From assembly GCA_023392475.1 (NCBI GenBank), contig JAEVZA010000189.1:1-5138 (forward strand): a DNA stretch of 5,138 bases, read 5' to 3'. Shown here piece after piece: positions 1 to 5,138 of this stretch (positions are counted from its first letter, which is position 1; every line of letters starts with the position of its first letter). The notes beneath the pieces are model-generated. The model was given only the letters and a program-made list of their open reading frames with translations, had not been told where the DNA came from and searched no databases. Position numbers and translations under genes: made by a program. The stretch comes from Actinomycetes bacterium. GTDB taxonomy: Bacteria; Actinomycetota; Acidimicrobiia; Acidimicrobiales; Microtrichaceae.

Positions 1-1121
1 TGCTCGTCCAGTCGCACCTCGGCAACGCCGGGCTCGCGGTCGCCGTCGTCGCCGTGCTGCTCGCCGCGCAGCTGGTGGGCCGGCCGGTCCCCGCGGCATC
101 GACGGCGCGGACGTGGCTGCTCGCCGCCGCGGTGTCGCTCCCGCTGTGGATCGGGCCCATCGCCGAGCAGCTGCGGCACGGCTCGACCGGCAACGTGTGG
201 TCGATCCTGCGGTTCTCGCGGTCGGGCGCCGTCGCCCGCACGGGCCTCGGCGACGCGGCGTCGGCCGGGCTCCGTGCGTTCCGCCCGGTGCCCACCTGGC
301 TCGGCGGCACCGACGCGGTGACGGGCGTCGGCGACCGCGGCGTGGCCGTGTGGCTCGTCGTGGTCGTGGTCGCCGTCGCGGCGTGCCTCCTGGTCCGCGC
401 CCGCCGGCGCGAGGGCGGATCCGTGCCCGTGCGGGACCGGGTCGGCGCGCTCGCTCCTCCCGTCACGGCCGTCGTGGTGTCGAGCGTCGCCCTCGTCGCC
501 GCGGTCGTCGTGCTCGGCACCGGTCGCGGGCCGGTGCGCTTCTACTACGTGCTCCACATCGAGGCCGCGGCGTTCGCGCTGGTCGCCGCCACGGGCTGGC
601 TGGTGGTCGACACCGCGCTCGGATCCGCGCGGCCGGTCCCCGTCGCCGCGGCGCGGGCCGGCCGGGTCGTCTGCTGGACGGCCCTCGCGGTCGCGTCGGT
701 CGTCCTCGGGGTCCGTGCGGTCGGCGGGCTCACGCCGACGCTCGGGGTCGACCACCTGGTCGGGCCGGCCGTCGAGGCCGTGCAGGACCGCGCCGCGGCC
801 GGGCAGCGCGTGGTCGTGTCGCGCGCCGCCGTGGGCGGGGCGGAGCCCGAGTTCGGCCTGTCGATGGGCTTCCTCGACGCCCTCGACGCGGCCGGGGTCG
901 ACGTGGCCGTCGGCCCCGACGTCGACGCATCCACGGGATCGCGGGCCGGACCCGGGCTGCAGGTGGCCGTGCCGTCGCAGCTCCGGGCCGAGGGGTCGCG
1001 GCGTGGCGACCTCACGCTCCTGCTGCTCGACGGCGACCCCGCCGCCGCGCCCGCGGGGTGGGAGCGCATCGGCACGATCTCACCCACGTCGACCGTCTGG
1101 GAGCGACCCCCGCCGTCCTAA
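1..1121 (+). CDS. C-terminal part of a multi-pass membrane protein, glycosyltransferase (GT-C/ArnT-like) type; 5' end outside the window
   Basis: The reading frame is open from base 3 without a stop, so the gene begins upstream of the window. A GTG at 54 is an internal valine rather than a convincing start, because the 17 codons before it read as the same membrane protein. The 372 visible residues show about six hydrophobic segments, near residues 9-25, 36-54, 113-131, 151-171, 180-201 and 219-238. A mostly soluble tail of about 130 residues follows (245-372). The QSHLG sequence before the first helix and LPLWIGPIAEQL in the second resemble the late transmembrane part of actinobacterial proteins related to ArnT/PMT polyprenyl-phosphate-sugar-dependent glycosyltransferases; this comparison is from memory. 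The catalytic N-terminal loop, which carries the acidic residues of that fold, is not in the window, so activity cannot be judged. The tail alternates short beta-like runs (QRVVVS, LTLLLLDG) with loops and probably lies outside the membrane. It could also be a non-enzymatic membrane protein. The membrane assignment is firm and the glycosyltransferase assignment is tentative. Confidence 0.8.
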   Translation, partial: LVQSHLGNAGLAVAVVAVLLAAQLVGRPVPAASTARTWLLAAAVSLPLWIGPIAEQLRHGSTGNVWSILRFSRSGAVARTGLGDAASAGLRAFRPVPTWLGGTDAVTGVGDRGVAVWLVVVVVAVAACLLVRARRREGGSVPVRDRVGALAPPVTAVVVSSVALVAAVVVLGTGRGPVRFYYVLHIEAAAFALVAATGWLVVDTALGSARPVPVAAARAGRVVCWTALAVASVVLGVRAVGGLTPTLGVDHLVGPAVEAVQDRAAAGQRVVVSRAAVGGAEPEFGLSMGFLDALDAAGVDVAVGPDVDASTGSRAGPGLQVAVPSQLRAEGSRRGDLTLLLLDGDPAAAPAGWERIGTISPTSTVWERPPPS

Positions 1122-1130
1122 CCTCTGGCG

Positions 1131-2867
1131 ATGGCGCACGACCTGGTCATCCGAGGCGGGCTGCTGGTCGACGGCACCGGCGCGGCCCAGCGGCACGCCG
1201 ACGTCGCGGTCGACGACGGCGTGGTCACGGAGGTCGCACCGCCGGGCGGCGCGGGTCGCGGCGACCGGGAGCTCGACGCCACGGACCTCGTCGTCACCCC
1301 CGGCTTCGTCGACCTGCACACGCACCTCGACGCGCAGATCGCGTGGGACCCGCTCGGCACGAGCTCGAGCTGGCACGGCGTCACGAGCGTCGTCATGGGC
1401 AACTGCGGCGTGACGTTCGCCCCCTGCCGTCCGGCGGACCGCGGCTACCTCGCCGACATGATGGAGTCCGTCGAGGACATCCCGGCCGCGGCGATCATGG
1501 CTGCGTTGCCCTGGGACTGGGAGACCTACGGCGGCTACCTGGACAGCCTCGACCGCACGGACACGGCGATCAACGTCGGCGGCATGGTCGGGCACTGCGC
1601 CCTCCGCTACTGGGCGATGGGCGACGCGTCGATGGACCCCGAGGTCGCACCCGACGCGGGCCAGGTGGACGAGATGGCCCGCCTGCTCGACGAGGCGCTC
1701 GCCGCCGGGGCCCTCGGGTTCTCGACCTCGCGCACGCTCCGCCACAAGGTGCCCGACGGCCGGCAGGTGCCCGGCACCTTCGCGGAGGCCGACGAGCTGC
1801 TGGCGCTCGCCCGCGTGATGGCCGAGCGGGACCGCGGGATCTTCGAGACCGCGCCCCGCTTCGACGGCGACGGCCCGTCCGAGCCGCGCTGCCGCTCCGA
1901 GCTGGCGTGGATGCGCGAGCTCTCGCTGGCCACGGGCCGGCCGCTCACGTTCAACCTCACGCACACGTTCGAGAACCCGGAGCACCACCGCCTGGCGGTG
2001 GAGCTGGCGCGGGCGGCCAACGGCGAGGGGGCGCGCATCCGCCCGCAGACCACGGCCCGGGGCATCGGCGTCCTGTTCTCGCTGCAGTCCTCCACGCCCT
2101 TCGGCCGGCACCCGTCGTGGCAGGAGCTGACGCCGCTGAGCCTCCCCGAGCGGCTCGCCGCCATCCGCGAGCCGGAGCGACGGGCCCGCCTCGTCGCCGA
2201 GGCCGAGCACGGTCCGGGCGCGGACGAGCTCGCCCGCTTCTTCGTGACCGGGGCCGACGGGGTCTGCGGCCAGCAGGACGGCATCGCCCGCTACGACTGC
2301 GAGCCCCGCAGCGCGCTGCCGGCCGTGGCCGCCGAGCGCGGCGTGTCGATGGCGGAGGCGTTCCTCGACCTCTGCGACGAGACCGACGGCCGCGTCCTCG
2401 TGTACTGGCCGCTGCTGAACCAGTCGATGGACGCCGTGGCCGAGCTCCTGGTGGACGACACGGTGCTCATGGGCCTCGCGGACGCCGGCGCGCACGTCGG
2501 GCAGATCCTCGACGCCAGCCAGCCCACCTGGTTCCTCACCCACTGGGTGCGCGACCGGGGGCTGGTCCCGCTCGAGCGCGGGATCCAGCGGCTCACCTCG
2601 GACACGGCGGACTTCGTCGGCCTCCCCGACCGCGGCCGCGTGGTCCCGGGAGCCGCCGCGGACCTGAACCTGCTCGACTGGGAGCGCCTCACGCTGCCCG
2701 TCCCGGAGTTCGCGCACGACCTCCCGGGTGGGGCCGGGCGCTGGACGCAGCGGGCCGAGGGCTACGTCGCGACGGTGGTCAACGGGGCGGTCACCTTGCA
2801 GCAGGGCCGCCACACCGGTGAACTGGCGGGGCGGGTGCTGCGCAGCGGACCGGACGTCCGGGGCTGA
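1131..2867 (+). CDS. N-acyl-D-amino-acid deacylase family amidohydrolase (D-aminoacylase-like)
   Basis: This is a complete 578-residue cytoplasmic metal-dependent hydrolase of the amidohydrolase superfamily, in the long D-aminoacylase-like branch (COG3653 type). Family members remove the acyl group from N-acyl-D-amino acids or hydrolyse related amides; the true substrate here is unknown. Residues 1-56 form the small beta domain (DLVIRGGLLVDGTG). The barrel opens with GFVDLHTHLD, in which His63 and His65 form the HxH metal motif. GNCGVTFAPC places Cys92 where D-aminoacylases have a metal-bridging cysteine. Further family signatures are GALGFSTSRTL (193-203), RIRPQTTARG (302-311), ADAGAHVGQILDASQPTWF (450-468, with probable catalytic Asp451), LTSDTADFVGLPDRG (488-502) and ATVVNGAVTLQQGRHTGEL near the C-terminus. 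The start is well fixed: an in-frame TAA lies only 9 bases upstream, and the N-terminus matches the family's usual beginning. There is no signal peptide. No clear Shine-Dalgarno sequence precedes it, so translation may be coupled to the upstream gene. Mycobacterial 'D-amino acid aminohydrolases' appear to be the same subtype. Confidence 0.95.
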   Translation: MAHDLVIRGGLLVDGTGAAQRHADVAVDDGVVTEVAPPGGAGRGDRELDATDLVVTPGFVDLHTHLDAQIAWDPLGTSSSWHGVTSVVMGNCGVTFAPCRPADRGYLADMMESVEDIPAAAIMAALPWDWETYGGYLDSLDRTDTAINVGGMVGHCALRYWAMGDASMDPEVAPDAGQVDEMARLLDEALAAGALGFSTSRTLRHKVPDGRQVPGTFAEADELLALARVMAERDRGIFETAPRFDGDGPSEPRCRSELAWMRELSLATGRPLTFNLTHTFENPEHHRLAVELARAANGEGARIRPQTTARGIGVLFSLQSSTPFGRHPSWQELTPLSLPERLAAIREPERRARLVAEAEHGPGADELARFFVTGADGVCGQQDGIARYDCEPRSALPAVAAERGVSMAEAFLDLCDETDGRVLVYWPLLNQSMDAVAELLVDDTVLMGLADAGAHVGQILDASQPTWFLTHWVRDRGLVPLERGIQRLTSDTADFVGLPDRGRVVPGAAADLNLLDWERLTLPVPEFAHDLPGGAGRWTQRAEGYVATVVNGAVTLQQGRHTGELAGRVLRSGPDVRG

Positions 2868-2895
2868 ACGGCGCCCGCAGGGCGTGTGGGCGAGC

Positions 2896-2904
2896 GGGGG
2901 GAAG
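2896..2904 (+). promoter_or_regulatory. Probable ribosome-binding site of the Tat lipoprotein gene
   Basis: The purine run GGGGGGAAG lies 4 bases before the ATG at 2909. It is the only Shine-Dalgarno-like run in the 41-base gap and supports that start. It is not a perfect GGAGG, and the spacing is slightly short, so strength is uncertain. The deacylase gene upstream has no comparable element. Confidence 0.55.
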
Positions 2905-2908
2905 CGAC

Positions 2909-2977
2909 ATGACGACACGACGACGGTTCCTGGCCGGAGCGGCCGGGCTGGGGGGCGCCGCGGCGCTCACCGCCTGC
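2909..2977 (+). other. Twin-arginine signal peptide with lipobox (encoded segment)
   Basis: Codons 1-23 of the third gene encode an n-region with Thr3-Arg4-Arg5-Arg6-Phe7-Leu8, matching the S/T-R-R-x-F-L consensus. A weakly hydrophobic Ala/Gly/Leu stretch follows, then Leu20-Thr21-Ala22-Cys23, matching the [LVI][ASTVI][GAS]C lipobox. Low hydrophobicity and a double arginine are typical of Tat rather than Sec substrates. The expected outcome is diacylglyceryl transfer to Cys23 and cleavage before it by signal peptidase II. Lipidation is predicted, not shown. Confidence 0.85.
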
Positions 2978-5107
2978 GCTCCGCCCGCACCACCGGGCAC
3001 CCCGGCGCCGGGCTGCACGGACCCGGTGCTCGGAGCGCCCGGTCCCCTCCCGTCGCCCGGGGCCGCCGGCCTGGTGGACGAGACGTGGTGGCAGGCGCGC
3101 TGCGCGGAGTACCTGCAGTTCGCCACGGCCGGGGGCGTGTCGGCCGGGAGCCCCGTGTCGGTCGCGCTCCACCTGGTGCGCGCCGAGCGGGAGCCGGCCT
3201 TCACGTGGGACGTCGGCGCGGTCACGGTCGACGCCCTGTCGTCCATCACCGAGCAGCTCGAGACGTGGCAGGACACCGGCGACTTCAGCGTCATGTACCT
3301 GCACTGGATGCTCGCCCGCGGCCGCGACGTCCTCGCCCCCGACGTGATCGCCCACATCGAGCAGCTCCTCGTCGACTTCCGCTACCGGTACGACGACCCG
3401 CTGCCGGCCGGTCGCCTCGACAGCAAGTGGTTCTGGTCCGAGAACCACCGGATCATCTACGCGGTGATCGAGCTCCTGTCGGGGCTCGCCCTCCCCGACC
3501 GCACGTTCACGGTCACCGGGCTGACGGGCGCGGAGCACGCGGCCAGGTCCCGGCCCCGGGTGATCTCCTGGATCCACGAGCGGGCCCGGTACGGGTTCAG
3601 CGAGTGGCACTCGAACGTCTACATGCAGCTGAACATCTCGCCGCTCACCACGCTGCTCGCCCTCGGCCCCGACGACGAGGAGCTGCTGCGGCTGGGAGCG
3701 GCGGCGCTCGACCGCTGCCTCCTCGACGTCGGGGCGCACCTGCACCGCGGCGTGTACGGCGCGACCCGTGGCCGCACCTACGAGAAGGACAAGATGACGG
3801 CGCGGGACGAGAACACGCTCGGCACCGCCAAGCTGCTCTTCGACGAGCTCCGCCTCGCCGACGGGACGGAGCTGCCCTACCCGTCGCGCAGCGACGCCGG
3901 GTGCCTCGGCCTCATCGCCACCGACCGCTACCGGCTGCCCGAGCTGATCCGGCGCGTCGGCACCTCCGACGCCGTCGGCACGGTCTCGGAGCGCCACGGG
4001 CTGACCCTCGACCCGCACGCGCCGGTGACGCCGCTCGTCCAACCGGTGGACGGCCACGGCTTCGGCCAGTCCGAGCTGTCGTTCTGGTGGTCGCAGGGCG
4101 CGGTGACCGCGTGGCAGGTCCTGCCGGCGACGCTCGCCACGGCGAACAAGTACCGCCTCTGGGACACCTCGTTCTTCCGGCCCTTCCGGTCGCTGCGCTC
4201 GCTCAGCTCCAACACGTCCCTGGTGCAGCTGGCCGCACGGGAGCTCGCGCCGTACGCCGCGGCGGGTTGCCTCGAGGAGCCGACCACGATCACCTGGCGC
4301 AGCCCCGAGGTCATGCTGTCCTCCGTCGTCGACCACCGCCCCGGCGACGCGATGGACCAGTCGCACGCGTGGCAGGCCACGGTCGACGCCGACGCCCTCG
4401 TCTTCACCACGCACCCGACGGCCACCCCCGGCACGCCGGGTCGGGGCGAGGACTCCGGCTACTGGACCGGCACGGCCTCGATGCCGCGCAGCGCGCAGCA
4501 CGAGCGCGTGGCCATCCACTGCTACTGGCCGGGCTACGAGCCGATCGACGTGTCGTCCCTCGGGGTCTCGATCGACTACCTCGACGAGACCCACGCCTTC
4601 TTCCCGCAGGAGCGCTTCGACGAGGTCGTGCAGCGCGACGGCTGGACGATCGGGCGGCGCGGCGACGGCTACGTCGCGCTCTGGTCGCTGCTGCCGACCG
4701 AGTGGCGCACCACGCCGGTGATCACGAGCGCGACCTTCACCCAGCCGTTCGACCTCGTGGCCACGGGCAGCGCGCGGAACGTGTGGGTGTGCGAGGTGGG
4801 GCGGGCGCCGGAGTGGCCGTCGTTCGCGGACTTCGTCGACGCGGTCGCGGGCGCCGAGGTGTCGGCCGTGCGCGACGGCGGCGGCTGGGCGGTCCGCTAC
4901 GCGTCGCCGACCGCCGGCGCGTGCGCGTTCGGCAACCGGGGCGCGTTCACGGTCGACGGCACGGCGGTGCCGCTGCGCGACGGGCCGCGCCACCGCTCCC
5001 GCTGGGGCGAGATCTGCCGCTTCGACGAGTCCTTCGAGCTGCGCGACCCCGACACCGGCGCGCGCCTCGCGGTCGACGGCATGACCGGCGCCCGGGAGGT
5101 CAGCTGA
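2909..5107 (+). CDS. Tat-exported putative lipoprotein, uncharacterised; helical-toroid plus beta-sandwich architecture suggestive of a polysaccharide lyase-like protein
   Basis: I do not recognise a named family for this 732-residue protein. The N-terminus TTRRRFLAG is a twin-arginine motif, followed by a small Ala/Gly-rich hydrophobic core and the lipobox LTAC (Cys23). It should therefore be exported folded and lipid-anchored to the outer face of the membrane. A Pro-rich linker spans about 24-52. Residues about 55-450 are rich in amphipathic helices and hold the densest aromatic/polar motifs: KWFWSENH (173-180), YGFSEWHSNVYMQLN (228-242) and GVYGATRGRTYEKDK (281-295). Such Asn-His, Trp-His-x-Asn-Tyr and Gly-Arg-x-Tyr clusters recall the active clefts of alpha/alpha-toroid lyases (heparinase, alginate or hyaluronate lyase-like). 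Residues about 455-732 look beta-rich (GYWTGTASMPR, THAFFPQERFDEV, GDGYVALWS), as in the beta-sandwich that follows such toroids. Lyase activity is inference, and a binding protein or hydrolase is possible. The ATG at 2909 is chosen because the Tat motif starts directly after it and a G-rich ribosome-binding site precedes it. The gene lies 41 bases after the deacylase and is probably co-transcribed with it. Confidence 0.92.
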   Translation: MTTRRRFLAGAAGLGGAAALTACAPPAPPGTPAPGCTDPVLGAPGPLPSPGAAGLVDETWWQARCAEYLQFATAGGVSAGSPVSVALHLVRAEREPAFTWDVGAVTVDALSSITEQLETWQDTGDFSVMYLHWMLARGRDVLAPDVIAHIEQLLVDFRYRYDDPLPAGRLDSKWFWSENHRIIYAVIELLSGLALPDRTFTVTGLTGAEHAARSRPRVISWIHERARYGFSEWHSNVYMQLNISPLTTLLALGPDDEELLRLGAAALDRCLLDVGAHLHRGVYGATRGRTYEKDKMTARDENTLGTAKLLFDELRLADGTELPYPSRSDAGCLGLIATDRYRLPELIRRVGTSDAVGTVSERHGLTLDPHAPVTPLVQPVDGHGFGQSELSFWWSQGAVTAWQVLPATLATANKYRLWDTSFFRPFRSLRSLSSNTSLVQLAARELAPYAAAGCLEEPTTITWRSPEVMLSSVVDHRPGDAMDQSHAWQATVDADALVFTTHPTATPGTPGRGEDSGYWTGTASMPRSAQHERVAIHCYWPGYEPIDVSSLGVSIDYLDETHAFFPQERFDEVVQRDGWTIGRRGDGYVALWSLLPTEWRTTPVITSATFTQPFDLVATGSARNVWVCEVGRAPEWPSFADFVDAVAGAEVSAVRDGGGWAVRYASPTAGACAFGNRGAFTVDGTAVPLRDGPRHRSRWGEICRFDESFELRDPDTGARLAVDGMTGAREVS

Positions 5108-5117
5108 GCGACCCGGT

Positions 5118-5135
5118 GCCGGGGCCGGCCCCGGC
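5118..5135 (+). terminator. Possible transcription terminator hairpin after the last gene
   Basis: Ten bases after the TGA is a perfect 18-base palindrome, readable as a 7-base-pair stem (GCCGGGG / CCCCGGC) with a CCGG loop. It follows the stop directly and would be a very stable RNA hairpin. The window ends three bases later, so whether a T-run follows cannot be seen. High-GC actinomycetes often use hairpins without a T-run. In such GC-rich sequence a palindrome of this kind may also arise by chance. Confidence 0.4.
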
Positions 5136-5138
5136 GCT

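Noticed and set aside
54..56. GTG as a possible start of the first gene
   Set aside because: The frame is open upstream to the window edge, and the preceding codons continue the same membrane-protein pattern (QSHLG then a hydrophobic helix). The GTG also falls inside a transmembrane segment.
113..2821. A 902-codon open frame on the + strand crossing the first two genes
   Set aside because: Its translation is almost entirely Arg/Gly/Ala/Pro without any domain pattern. It overlaps two well-supported genes in another frame, which is the usual by-product of extreme GC content.
2850..2861. 12-base palindrome CCGGACGTCCGG at the 3' end of the deacylase gene
   Set aside because: It lies within coding sequence and reads as ordinary codons. 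I have no matching operator in mind, and such short GC dyads are common here.
2871..2885. Small hairpin (CGCCC-GCA-GGGCG plus a possible G-U pair) in the gap between the deacylase and the lipoprotein gene
   Set aside because: The stem is only 5-6 base pairs, has no T-run, and is expected often at this GC content. It is too weak to call a terminator or attenuator.
1080..2918. A 612-codon open frame on the minus strand antisense to the deacylase
   Set aside because: The deacylase frame carries clear family motifs from end to end. The antisense product is low-complexity, rich in Arg, Val, Gly and Ala, with no recognisable motif.
2762..4993. A 743-codon open frame on the minus strand antisense to the Tat lipoprotein gene
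   Set aside because: It shows composition-driven Arg/Val/Gly/Pro-rich sequence, while the plus frame has a Tat signal, a lipobox, a ribosome-binding site and ordered motifs.

Overview
The window is very GC-rich (roughly three quarters G+C by eye, with nearly every third codon position G or C). It is packed with three same-strand genes and almost no spacer. This composition, the ATG starts and the protein types fit a high-GC actinomycete. The protein flavour would suit an Acidimicrobiia/Iamia-like lineage, but I cannot place it firmly from sequence alone.

Layout on the + strand: (1) bases 1-1121 hold the 3' part of a multi-pass membrane protein cut by the window edge, which looks like the C-terminal half of a GT-C/ArnT-like glycosyltransferase-type protein. 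(2) After 9 bases comes a complete 578-residue N-acyl-D-amino-acid deacylase-family amidohydrolase (1131-2867). (3) After 41 bases comes a complete 732-residue secreted protein (2909-5107). It has a textbook twin-arginine signal ending in a lipobox, a helical part that resembles an alpha/alpha-toroid polysaccharide-lyase-like fold, and a beta-rich C-terminal part. A perfect 18-base GC palindrome follows the last stop codon at the right edge.

The close spacing and shared strand make co-transcription plausible, with the possible terminator hairpin closing the unit. A functional link is only inference: a membrane glycosyltransferase-like protein, a deacylase acting on N-acyl groups, and a surface-anchored carbohydrate-active-like lipoprotein could all serve cell-envelope or extracellular glycan/glycopeptide metabolism. 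The genes could equally be unrelated neighbours. I see no RNA genes, mobile elements, CRISPR arrays or long non-coding stretches. The long open frames on the minus strand and in alternative plus frames are by-products of the GC content.
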